DNA from: Balneolaceae bacterium
Lineage (GTDB): Bacteria; Bacteroidota; Rhodothermia; Balneolales; Balneolaceae
Assembly: GCA_007129085.1 (NCBI GenBank)
Contig: SKWF01000017.1
Location: forward strand, 1-22,649
DNA length: 22,649 nucleotides
Reading direction: 5' to 3'
Under the pieces are notes generated by a model. The model made no database searches. It was not told where the DNA came from and saw nothing but the letters and a program-made list of their open reading frames with translations. Positions 14,738 through 22,074 of the stretch are shown one piece after another (position 1 is the stretch's first letter; each line of letters begins with the position of its first letter). Made by a program: the position numbers and the translations under genes.

Positions 14738-15958
14738 TCAAAAATTTATTTGGCTGTTCATCATTTCAGCTTCTTCATCCATCCCAAGTATAGAAAAAGA
14801 TTCGTGCAAACGCTGAGCGTAAACCGGGTTGTCAGGGCTTAGTTCGATTAGTTGTTGCCAGTAGGGCAGAGACTGTTCCACAAACTGTTCACCGAATTCC
14901 AAAAGCCGTTCAGACTCATCATTATCTATCATTTCACTAAATTTCATCAATCTAGTGCCTGCATCTTTATAAAATGAAGCAATCCGGAGCTGAAAGTCTT
15001 CCCTTGCGGGGCTTTTGCTATCTAGTTCATCAAACAGTTCAGACAATGTTTGTAGTTCATCTAGAACAGAATTTATATTGCTGTTATCAATATTTTCGTT
15101 GTTGGCTTGATCGGCAAGCTCTTCAATTGTTTCAACTAAAAGGAAGTATTTTTCTGTAGCCAGTGCCTCTACATACTCAATTCTATTCGGATATTGATTG
15201 GTAAGATCTTCTAAAATCTCAATAGCATGAGAGTGATTTTCTTTTATTATATGAGCGTTTGCCAATCCGTGCAGAAAATTTGTGTTGCCCGGCTCGTCTG
15301 CAACAAGTTGCTCATACGTTGTTATGGATCTATCCAGGTAACCTGCTTCGAGGTAGAGGTAGGCCAATTTCTCTCTCAGTTTGGTAGTCAAATTTAGGTC
15401 AGAGTTCTCTGCGGCCTCAATGGTTTCTATAGCTTTTTGGGTGTCTCCATGCCGATAGTGGGTGGTTGATTGCAGACTATATGTTACCAAGCTATCCGGT
15501 ATGATGGTCATCGCATTCGAAAAGTGAGCCGTTATCGCCTCATAATTTTCATCGTATGTCTCAGAGTCATCTTTTTGCAGTAAACGGACTCCTTCACCTT
15601 GCTCGTAACTCCAGGCGTTCACCAATATACTATCGGTTTTTTGTTGATAATCTTGGGTGGTAAATCCGATTTCTTCGATAGTACTTCTGAGCTCTCTATA
15701 GGTAGTTTGCCGGTCAGGAATTGGATTTATATTCTTAGCAGAACTCTTTAAAATTTCTGATTTCAAGATTTTTAGCTCGGTGCTATCAGGATGTTCTTCG
15801 AGCTCTTGGTTTACTGCAGATAAAGCTTGCTCAAATTCCCCCTCGTTATATAGTTCATCCGGAGATTTATCTGTAAGTGATAAAGTTGAACAAGAAACGG
15901 CAAAAAAAATCCCGAAGGCGAGCAAGAAGCTCACCATTCGGGTTTTAAAATCTGTCAT
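14738..15958 (-). CDS. TPR-repeat lipoprotein A
   Basis: A 406-residue predicted lipoprotein: hydrophobic signal (9-22) followed by Cys23 in FFAVSCS, a workable lipobox. The mature part is all helical with TPR-like repeats (for example YNEGEFEQALSAVNQELEEHPDS, AYLYLEAGYLDRSITTYEQL, AHIIKENHSHAIEILEDL). It is a diverged paralogue of the upstream gene at 15978-17303: residues 141-183 share about 19 of 43 residues with 145-187 of that protein, and the C-termini both end in a GM(D/E)EEA repeat. TPR proteins act as protein-binding scaffolds; no enzyme domain is visible. It lies between its paralogue (19 bases) and the PLP enzyme gene (13 bases). Family and partner are not recognised. Confidence 0.85.
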   Translation of the reverse strand: MTDFKTRMVSFLLAFGIFFAVSCSTLSLTDKSPDELYNEGEFEQALSAVNQELEEHPDSTELKILKSEILKSSAKNINPIPDRQTTYRELRSTIEEIGFTTQDYQQKTDSILVNAWSYEQGEGVRLLQKDDSETYDENYEAITAHFSNAMTIIPDSLVTYSLQSTTHYRHGDTQKAIETIEAAENSDLNLTTKLREKLAYLYLEAGYLDRSITTYEQLVADEPGNTNFLHGLANAHIIKENHSHAIEILEDLTNQYPNRIEYVEALATEKYFLLVETIEELADQANNENIDNSNINSVLDELQTLSELFDELDSKSPAREDFQLRIASFYKDAGTRLMKFSEMIDNDESERLLEFGEQFVEQSLPYWQQLIELSPDNPVYAQRLHESFSILGMDEEAEMMNSQINF

Positions 15959-15977
15959 ACTATAAAATTATAAAAGG

Positions 15978-17303
15978 TTATTCTTGTGCGCTGTCAGCTC
16001 TTTCCATGGCTTCTCGTGCTTCTTCTTCCATTCCCAGCGTTGTATAAACTTGGAAAAGAGATTCCCAATATTCACTTATATCTGGATTCAATTCAGCAGC
16101 TCTTTCGTAATACTGTTTTGCTTGTTGAAGGGTCTCACGAGCTTCGTCGTCGAGTTCCTGAGCGAGCTGATTATCATCAACAATGCTATTACGCTTTTCG
16201 AAGATCAATGCAGCCCAGTTTTGGTAAATAATTCCCAAAATGTTGTATGCATCATCATCGTCAGACTCAAGATTGATAACTTCGTTCATCTGCTCAATTG
16301 CAATCTCAGTAAGCTCATTCGATTCTGCTTCAAGCTCTTCAATTTCTGCCTGAATATCTTCCAGCTCTTGTTCTTTTGCTTCCTGTTCAACACCCGTTAG
16401 GCTTTGAAGATCTCGTTCAACCTCAAAAGCTTCGTTGTATAACTCAGAAATACGATCATTTATTTCACCAACAGACTGATAAATCTGTGTACCCAATACT
16501 CTATAATATTGTGGGTTTTCCGGGTCGGCTGCAATCAGATCCTCAATTATAGAGATCGCTTCATCAACATTCCCCTGCTGGATGTAAATATCCGCGAGGA
16601 ATTGGATGAATTGATCATTTTCAGGATATGCTTCCATCGCTTCCTGGGTTAGTGGTTGCGCCTTATCAAACAACTCTTGGTTGATGTAGAGACTAATCAA
16701 AAATTCATAATCTTCTACTTCCGGTGCATCCATCAATTCCATTGCTTTTTCGTAAGTAGAAATAGAGGAATTAATATCTCCTGTATTAAACTGTGTAGAA
16801 GAGAGAACAATATAACTAATTGCGCTATCCGGTTGGATGGTGATGGCATTATCAAAATGTGCCATTGCAAACTCATCGGGAGTATCTACAGAATTTCGTA
16901 CGCTGTCTTCTGTAAGATATTCAATTCCAGAGTTGTGCTCGTAAGCCCAAAAGGTGGTTGTGAGTTCTTCAAGATCGTCATACTCACCAGGTAAGCTTTC
17001 TCTTTGTTCCATGAAACGTTTCGCATCTGTAAGAGAGCTTCTGGTATCTTCGTAGAGTGGCTTCCTTTCAGATGGTTCTTCAATTTCTTGTGCTTTAGTA
17101 CCGATGGCTAAAGCCCTGTAGTAGTGGGCAACACCATTGGTTGAATCTGCATCAAGCTGTCGCTCAGCTTCTGCAATAGCTTCGTCATAGGTTCCCAACA
17201 TTAAGTATGTTTGAATCTCGTCGACGAATGGATCCGTAGTTTCACAACTCCATAAAAAACCAACAAGTACAAATGGAATGAGTATATATTTTAGACTCTT
17301 CAT
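15978..17303 (-). CDS. TPR-repeat lipoprotein B
   Basis: A 441-residue predicted lipoprotein: signal peptide with Cys20 after FLWS, followed by an acidic helical protein with several TPR units (YLMLGTYDEAIAEAERQLDADS near 33-54, FLADIYIQQGNVDEAISIIEDL near 236-257, AAELNPDISEYWESLFQVYTT near the end). Residues about 300-340 are very rich in Glu/Gln/Leu and look like a coiled coil inserted between TPR units, absent from its paralogue. First gene of the operon with lipoprotein A, the PLP enzyme and the thiolase; divergent from ridA across about 170 bases. Function unknown; an envelope scaffold or assembly role is only inferred from the repeat type and lipid anchor. Confidence 0.85.
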   Translation of the reverse strand: MKSLKYILIPFVLVGFLWSCETTDPFVDEIQTYLMLGTYDEAIAEAERQLDADSTNGVAHYYRALAIGTKAQEIEEPSERKPLYEDTRSSLTDAKRFMEQRESLPGEYDDLEELTTTFWAYEHNSGIEYLTEDSVRNSVDTPDEFAMAHFDNAITIQPDSAISYIVLSSTQFNTGDINSSISTYEKAMELMDAPEVEDYEFLISLYINQELFDKAQPLTQEAMEAYPENDQFIQFLADIYIQQGNVDEAISIIEDLIAADPENPQYYRVLGTQIYQSVGEINDRISELYNEAFEVERDLQSLTGVEQEAKEQELEDIQAEIEELEAESNELTEIAIEQMNEVINLESDDDDAYNILGIIYQNWAALIFEKRNSIVDDNQLAQELDDEARETLQQAKQYYERAAELNPDISEYWESLFQVYTTLGMEEEAREAMERADSAQE

Positions 17304-17472
17304 TTTTATAAATAGATAAATTTTTGATTGTTTTTATATAACCTGTTAAAAGTAATCAATACAGCAGGATATCGCAATGATTGATGGTGAAAAGAAAATG
17401 CCAAAAAAGATCTTACATCATCATTATATTTAATTGAAAACAGACACTAAAGTTTCAATAAAAATTTTACTT

Positions 17473-17853
17473 ATGAATCATAAAGTCGTACAAACAGATA
17501 AAGCACCTGCAGCTATCGGGCCATACAGCCAAGCTGTAATTCATAACAATGTTGTCTACTGTTCAGGCCAAATTCCTCTTGATCCGGATACAATGAACGT
17601 TGTTGATGGGGGAGTTGAAGCCCAAACAAAACAAGTGATGGAAAATATGAAAGAGGTATTGCTTGAGGCCGGAACCAATTTTGGAAAGGTTATTAAGTGC
17701 ACTATTTATCTTGATGACATGGGAGATTTCGCAAAGATGAATGAAGTGTACTCATCCTACTTTGGTGAAAACCCACCTGCGCGAGAAGCTATTGCAGTAG
17801 AAACCCTTCCTAAAAATGTAATGGTAGAAGTAAGCTGTGTTGCTTACATCTAA
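17473..17853 (+). CDS. ridA: RidA family enamine/imine deaminase
   Basis: A 126-residue member of the RidA/YjgF/YER057c family. RidA speeds the breakdown of reactive 2-aminoacrylate and related enamines released by PLP enzymes such as serine/threonine dehydratase. Active-site residues are present: Arg104 in PPAREAIAVETLP (101-113), the equivalent of E. coli Arg105; Tyr18 in IGPYSQA; Glu119 in VMVEVSCVA. The frame runs back to a TTG at 17434, but ATG 17473 gives the family-standard N-terminus (MNHKVVQTDKAPAAIGPYSQ). Convergent with the M23 peptidase gene, one base between stop codons. It sits opposite an operon holding a PLP transsulfuration enzyme, a plausible source of the enamines it clears. 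Confidence 0.96.
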   Translation: MNHKVVQTDKAPAAIGPYSQAVIHNNVVYCSGQIPLDPDTMNVVDGGVEAQTKQVMENMKEVLLEAGTNFGKVIKCTIYLDDMGDFAKMNEVYSSYFGENPPAREAIAVETLPKNVMVEVSCVAYI

Positions 17854-17854
17854 A

Positions 17855-19747
17855 CTACTCTTCGGAATTGTTATATGAAACAGAACGGGTACGCACCGTT
17901 CTGTTTCCAATTCCATCATAAATTTCAAACTCTACGGTATTTACTTCTTCCGGCACAAAACCCGGCCGATAGTAGATCAGCAAATCTTTTTCCGGGTCAT
18001 ATTCAATAATCCCTCTCCGGCCGTTTACTGTAATTTCAGATTTATGATAATCAATCCCTGACATCTCGTCTACAGTTGGAATAGTTACGATATAGTTCTC
18101 CCCTAAATTTTTCTCAATTCTTGGAGTACCTGCAAAAGGTGGGTGGATATCTTTTTTGATGCGCAGTTCAGTAAACTCTTCAAGCTTTGCCAGTAATAGC
18201 CCCCCTGATATTGAAGAGCTTATAAACGTAAAGCGGTCGCGGTACTCATCATATGCAAAAAGTCCAATCTGATGATCATCGGCAACCTCATCCGGTAGTC
18301 GGTATCCAAAATACATTTCATCCTGAATGGGTAGGCGATTCGGGCTGAATTCAAAAGCGGGATATCCATCTTTAACTGTTTTTTGCCACTTTATTTCCAA
18401 TGTGTCATAGAGTGCATTTTTGGGAAGTGATATCCAGGCTCTTTGGTTTGATGTTGCCATACTCTGCCGTTTTCCGGGAGTAAGCTTGTGCTGTATCAAA
18501 CCGAAATCCTCTTCTGCCAGAAGGATAGAGGGGTTGGATTTCGCAGCATTATTATTTACCTCGATAAGATCCGTTAAAAAGCGGTTGGGCACAGGGTTGA
18601 TCGATAAATTCCGAGCTGATTCCAATGCCCGATTCGGTTTGGGGTAAGCGGGTACACTGCCGATGTTTTTAATTGAGGTGTTATCTTCGAAAATTAGATC
18701 AACAGTTGCTACTGATCTGTTATCATAGATATCTTTGGCGATAATTTTAATGGTATAAGTACCCTCATCGAAAGCCAGAACGCCGCGATTCAACAACCTT
18801 TTGTACATCGGCAGGCGGTTGCCATTAACGGTATATAAACGTTGAAAACCTCGCCGGGTCTGGTAAAGAATTGGATACGAGCGATCGAGATACATCATCT
18901 GATCTTCGGGAAAAGAGAAGTGATCAGCTTTTGAATGAAATAGCGTATCGCTATCGGCAACCATAATTAACTGGTGAACCGCATACACATTTGGGGTTCT
19001 GTTGGCACGATCATACACATCTATCGCTAAACCCACCGGGGTTGATGTTTTAAACTCTCCAAAATGAAGAGTGTCTGAGTCTGTTTCTTTCGGTGTTAAA
19101 GTGGTGTTCCCCTCTAAATGGAGGGTATTGGGGTTTAAACCTTCAACTGCCAGTGCGGAAAATACGGGGGCAAGAGTATCATCTACCGTTTCTTGTAAAT
19201 TTGTTAGCAGAGGATTGAACGGTTCGTTGTCAGGAGTTCGTAACTCGAAATGGAGATGTGGAGGACCAACACCGGTAGAACCTGTGTAGCCAATCAGTTC
19301 TCCCTGTTCCACATAAATTCCATGCTCTTCAAAATTTTCGTTGAACTCAAATGAATAGGTCTCCATCCGGAGAGAATCGACCAGCTGTTGAAGGCTATCT
19401 TCAAACCGGTTCAGGTGAGCATAAAGTGAGTATGAGCCATCGCCATGTTTTAGGTAAATTACATTACCATATCCAACAGGGCTGACACCTACTCTGCTAA
19501 TAAGCCCATCTCTGGTGGCATAAACATCGTAACCTTCAATCCCCCAGGTGCGAATGTCGATGCCGGAATGTAGATGGGCAGATCGTGTTTCTGCAAATGT
19601 AGAGGATAAATATTCTGTGGCATTTGTTGGCCAGAGGTAGGATGTAGTATCACTTAAGAACGATAAATTTTGTGCACTCCCCTGAACAGGCAGGAAAAAG
19701 TGAAGGATGAAAAGAAGTAAAACAGAACGAAGTAATTTACTCAACAT
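17855..19747 (-). CDS. Secreted M23-family (LytM-type) metallopeptidase
   Basis: A 630-residue exported protein: signal peptide (about 1-25, ending GSAQ) then an N-terminal M23 peptidase domain. The zinc site is complete: H60-x-G-x-D64 (HSGID), H111 in YAHL and H164-L-H166 in PPHLHFE. Such domains cut peptidoglycan cross-bridges or stems, so this one is likely active. The remaining about 430 residues are beta-rich with Ig-like stretches (VGLAIDVYDRANRTPNVYA; IEYDPEKDLLIYYRPG), a long C-terminal extension seen in many Bacteroidota M23 proteins. Its start overlaps the end of the FAH-family gene by 11 bases, so the two form one translationally linked unit. The C-terminus shows no type IX secretion signal that I can recognise. 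Confidence 0.92.
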   Translation of the reverse strand: MLSKLLRSVLLLFILHFFLPVQGSAQNLSFLSDTTSYLWPTNATEYLSSTFAETRSAHLHSGIDIRTWGIEGYDVYATRDGLISRVGVSPVGYGNVIYLKHGDGSYSLYAHLNRFEDSLQQLVDSLRMETYSFEFNENFEEHGIYVEQGELIGYTGSTGVGPPHLHFELRTPDNEPFNPLLTNLQETVDDTLAPVFSALAVEGLNPNTLHLEGNTTLTPKETDSDTLHFGEFKTSTPVGLAIDVYDRANRTPNVYAVHQLIMVADSDTLFHSKADHFSFPEDQMMYLDRSYPILYQTRRGFQRLYTVNGNRLPMYKRLLNRGVLAFDEGTYTIKIIAKDIYDNRSVATVDLIFEDNTSIKNIGSVPAYPKPNRALESARNLSINPVPNRFLTDLIEVNNNAAKSNPSILLAEEDFGLIQHKLTPGKRQSMATSNQRAWISLPKNALYDTLEIKWQKTVKDGYPAFEFSPNRLPIQDEMYFGYRLPDEVADDHQIGLFAYDEYRDRFTFISSSISGGLLLAKLEEFTELRIKKDIHPPFAGTPRIEKNLGENYIVTIPTVDEMSGIDYHKSEITVNGRRGIIEYDPEKDLLIYYRPGFVPEEVNTVEFEIYDGIGNRTVRTRSVSYNNSEE

Positions 19748-20390
19748 GAACAGCTAACGTTGATAGGTTGTTATCCAGTGTAGCTTCAATTTGGTCGCCA
19801 CTTGAGAGCTTGCTAACACCTTTTGGAGTACCTGTAAAAATCAGGTCTCCGGGGTAGAGCGTAAAATTATAACTCAGGTAAGAAATTAATTCATCAACCG
19901 GGAAGATCATCTTGGCAGTAGAATCGTCTTGTCGGACTTTACCGTTTACCTTCAGCTGGAGTTTTAAATTCTGTAGGTCTACTGTACCTTCGAAAGGCAG
20001 CAAATTTCCAACCGGTGCAAATGTATCGAACCCTTTGGCGAGGCTCCAGGGGAGGCCTTTTGATTTGGCATCCGACTGTATATCGCGCGCAGTTACATCT
20101 ATGCCAACACCAAAACCGCGAATAGCTGATGCTGCGTGTTCCGGGGAAATGTCTTTGACTTTTTTACCGATAAGAATAACGAGCTCAATTTCGTGATGTA
20201 CGTTATTTGATCTCTCGGGGATGGTTATTGTGTCACCATCATGAATGATACTACTTCTGGGTTTGAGGAAAACCACGGGGTCGGTCGTTTTCTCACTTTT
20301 CATTTCGTGAATGTGCTCTACGTAATTACGGCCGATGCAGTAAACGGAGCCGTATTGAAGATCCGGGTAAGAGGGGATTGAAAAATTCAT
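19737..20390 (-). CDS. Fumarylacetoacetate hydrolase (FAH) family protein
   Basis: A 217-residue single-domain FAH-superfamily enzyme. Start YCIGRNYVEHIHEM (17-30) and FLKPRSSII (41-49) are family hallmarks; the metal ligands are Glu67 and Glu69 in HHEIEL and Asp98 in GVGIDVT; then KGFDTFAPVG (119-128) and the C-terminal DLIFTGTPKGV. Known relatives are acylpyruvate hydrolases and oxaloacetate decarboxylases (human FAHD1, bacterial YcgM), so the substrate is probably a small keto acid, though the exact one is unknown. Cytoplasmic. It starts only a few bases beyond the T-run of the rpmA terminator, and the M23 peptidase gene follows with an 11-base overlap. Confidence 0.9.
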   Translation of the reverse strand: MNFSIPSYPDLQYGSVYCIGRNYVEHIHEMKSEKTTDPVVFLKPRSSIIHDGDTITIPERSNNVHHEIELVILIGKKVKDISPEHAASAIRGFGVGIDVTARDIQSDAKSKGLPWSLAKGFDTFAPVGNLLPFEGTVDLQNLKLQLKVNGKVRQDDSTAKMIFPVDELISYLSYNFTLYPGDLIFTGTPKGVSKLSSGDQIEATLDNNLSTLAVHVE

Positions 20391-20395
20391 GACTT

Positions 20396-20433
20396 AAAAT
20401 AAAAAAAGCCCCAATACTTCGTATTGAGGCTTT
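20396..20433 (-). terminator. Rho-independent terminator of rplU-rpmA
   Basis: On the minus strand AAAGCCTCAATAC (20433-20421) pairs with GTATTGGGGCTTT (20417-20405) around a 3-base loop; the single unusual pair is a stable G-U in that orientation, whereas on the plus strand it is a C-A mismatch, so the element is built for minus-strand transcripts. It is followed by a run of T (20407-20401, then TTTT after one A). It begins 21 bases after the rpmA stop and ends 5 bases short of the next gene's start codon. Confidence 0.93.
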
Positions 20434-20454
20434 GTAGAAATTTGTAAATAAACC

Positions 20455-20712
20455 TTAAGCAGTAGGCTCTACAGATACGAACTTTCTTCCGCCACCACGC
20501 TTACGAAAAGTAACTTTTCCGTCAGCTGTAGCAAAAAGTGTGTCATCTCCACCGCGTCCTACATTAACTCCGGGGTGAAATTTTGTACCACGCTGCCGAA
20601 CAATAATGTTTCCGGCACGAACAATTTCACCGCCATACTTTTTAACTCCAAGACGTTTCGATTCTGAGTCTCTTCCGTTCCTTGTTGAACCTTGACCTTT
20701 CTTATGTGCCAT
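20455..20712 (-). CDS. rpmA: Large ribosomal subunit protein bL27
   Basis: An 85-residue ribosomal protein that sits near the peptidyl-transferase centre. The family core is intact: MAHKKGQGSTRNGRDSESKR at the start, LGVKKYGGEIVRAGNIIVRQ, RGTKFHPGVNVGRGGDDTLF and DGKVTFRKRGGGRKFVSV. The sequence begins directly with AHKK, with no N-terminal propeptide of the kind found in Firmicutes. Fifteen bases downstream of rplU, in the standard rplU-rpmA order, and closed by a strong terminator. Confidence 0.99.
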   Translation of the reverse strand: MAHKKGQGSTRNGRDSESKRLGVKKYGGEIVRAGNIIVRQRGTKFHPGVNVGRGGDDTLFATADGKVTFRKRGGGRKFVSVEPTA

Positions 20713-20727
20713 TGTTAAATCCTTCCT

Positions 20728-21036
20728 TTAAGAGATTTTATCGATTTTTAGTTGGGTAATATGCTGCCTGTGGCCTCTTTTTACCCGATATCCTTTTCGT
20801 CGTTTCTTTTTGAAGACCATTACTTTATCACTTTTAAGATGATCTTCAATTTTGGCTTCAACTTTTGCCCCTTCAACAGTAGGCTTGCCAATTTTTACAT
20901 TACCTTTGTCATCTTTAACAAGCAGAACGTCTTCAAAAGTTACGTTCTCATCATCAGTATTGAGCCTGTTTACAAAAACAGATTGGTTTTCCTCAACTTT
21001 GTACTGATGTCCGCCAATTTTTACGATAGCGTACAT
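20728..21036 (-). CDS. rplU: Large ribosomal subunit protein bL21
   Basis: A 102-residue ribosomal protein that binds 23S rRNA and partners with L20. Motifs: MYAIVKIGGHQYKVEENQ at the N-terminus, the central KIGKPTVEGAKVEAKI and the basic C-terminal stretch KKKRRKGYRVKRGHRQHITQLKI. Size is typical for the family. First gene of the rplU-rpmA operon. The leader (21037-21164) contains a short GCC-TTGA-GGC stem followed by five T on the minus strand, too small to call an attenuator. Confidence 0.99.
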   Translation of the reverse strand: MYAIVKIGGHQYKVEENQSVFVNRLNTDDENVTFEDVLLVKDDKGNVKIGKPTVEGAKVEAKIEDHLKSDKVMVFKKKRRKGYRVKRGHRQHITQLKIDKIS

Positions 21037-21164
21037 AATCTATATTCCTTTAAATTGCTTTTTTTGATAGAAAAGAAAGATAATGGTTTTAGGATAAATA
21101 TAAAAAGCCTCAAGGCATGTTTTTTTGAAGCTAAACACATATTTTAAAAGAAAAACCAAATACC

Positions 21165-21368
21165 ATGAGCAAACAACTACCGGATCTACATAAACAAGCT
21201 TTTAAGTACAAGAACAGTAAAAAGCTCCAGCACGATGGTGGCAGAGCCTGGATAAAAGATTCTCAACTTTTTGAGGCCAGGAAAGATGCCAATGGCAAAA
21301 TCATCACAAAAGGGGATGATAAAAAGCAGCTGGAGAGCGCACCAACTGAGACCTCAAAGTCTATCTAA
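21165..21368 (+). CDS. Hypothetical small basic protein
   Basis: A 67-residue frame that I do not recognise. It starts with ATG and encodes a lysine-rich soluble protein (13 Lys, 2 Arg against 9 Asp/Glu) with an aromatic/basic first half (HKQAFKYKNSKK, GGRAWIKDSQLFEARKD) and a polar tail. There is no signal peptide or membrane segment. It is divergent from rplU across 128 bases and converges on lexA: its TAA and the lexA TAG share the four bases 21365-21368. Amino-acid use is natural rather than that of a random shadow frame, and no gene covers it on the other strand, so I consider it real. A nucleic-acid-binding role is possible from its charge only. Confidence 0.65.
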   Translation: MSKQLPDLHKQAFKYKNSKKLQHDGGRAWIKDSQLFEARKDANGKIITKGDDKKQLESAPTETSKSI

Positions 21369-22024
21369 CTCGCTTTTCGTTTTGGTACAGCCCGGTGTAT
21401 ACCGGTTTTATTAACGTGACCGATATATTTTCCGATGATGCGGACTTCCTCAAATACATCGGGCTCTACCACAATATCATCATACTCTTCATTGGCGGGC
21501 TCAAGGCGCAGTCCGTTTTTATCTTGATAGATACGTTTTAAGCTCGTTTCCCCATCATACAGAACCGCACCTATATCACCATTTTGCAAATCACTATCCA
21601 TAAGGAGTACAAAATCTCCATCGTAAATTCCTTCATCTTTCATACTCATTCCTGAGACTCGCAAGGCAAACAGGCTATCTAAATTCGGGAACAAAGTTTC
21701 CAGTGTAATACTACCCAGGTCAGATTCTACAGCCTCTTGGAGATAACCGGCCGCAATCATTCCTTTTACGGGGATCCCACTACTTTTAGCGCCCCAAATT
21801 TTATCACTGAGATCGGGGTGAATATCGTACTCATCGTCATCACCGCGTATTAAATATCCCTTTTTTAGAAGCGCCTGAATATTTTGTGTTACACTGTTGG
21901 GAGACTTATAATCAAAGGCATCGGCAATTTCGCGATAGGTAGGCCATACAGAATGTTCGTTCTTATAGTCTACGATGTAATCAAAAAATTCCTTCTGCTT
22001 TCGGGTAAGTTGAGCAAGATCCAT
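21365..22024 (-). CDS. lexA: LexA repressor
   Basis: A 219-residue SOS repressor with a full LexA layout. The N-terminal winged-helix domain (about 1-65) contains LTRKQKEFFDYIVDY and the recognition region TYREIADAFDYKSPNSVTQNI. The self-cleavage site is Ala92-Gly93 in GMIAAGYLQ. The C-terminal S24 peptidase domain has nucleophile Ser127 in RVSGMSMKDEGI and general base Lys163 in TSLKRIY. With RecA filaments it cuts itself and releases SOS genes. Length is standard. It is alone on the minus strand, with only 50 bases to the divergent lipoprotein gene, so an auto-regulatory operator there could control both. Confidence 0.95.
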   Translation of the reverse strand: MDLAQLTRKQKEFFDYIVDYKNEHSVWPTYREIADAFDYKSPNSVTQNIQALLKKGYLIRGDDDEYDIHPDLSDKIWGAKSSGIPVKGMIAAGYLQEAVESDLGSITLETLFPNLDSLFALRVSGMSMKDEGIYDGDFVLLMDSDLQNGDIGAVLYDGETSLKRIYQDKNGLRLEPANEEYDDIVVEPDVFEEVRIIGKYIGHVNKTGIHRAVPKRKAS

Positions 22025-22031
22025 AGTTGTA

Positions 22032-22062
22032 TTTATTTAATGTAAGATATATGTGTAATAAA
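22032..22062. promoter_or_regulatory. Imperfect dyad between lexA and the divergent gene
   Basis: TTTATT (22032-22037) and AATAAA (22057-22062) are inverted repeats centred on 22047, with partial symmetry inside (A22040-T22054, TA 22043-22044 with TA 22050-22051). LexA normally binds a dyad in its own promoter, and this is the only dyad in the 50-base gap. It matches neither the E. coli CTGT-N8-ACAG nor the Bacillus GAAC-N4-GTTC box, and AT-rich DNA makes such dyads common. Confidence 0.2.
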
Positions 22063-22074
22063 CGAAGATCTGAT

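Noticed and set aside
15984..16400. 138-codon plus-strand frame opposite TPR lipoprotein B
   Set aside because: Cys/Phe-rich translation, typical of the complement of a Glu/Gln-rich coiled-coil gene; the minus-strand gene has a full TPR and lipobox layout.
21104..21126. Attenuator hairpin in the rplU leader (GCC-TTGA-GGC plus T-run)
   Set aside because: The stem has three pairs only, too weak to terminate; likely chance in AT-rich DNA.
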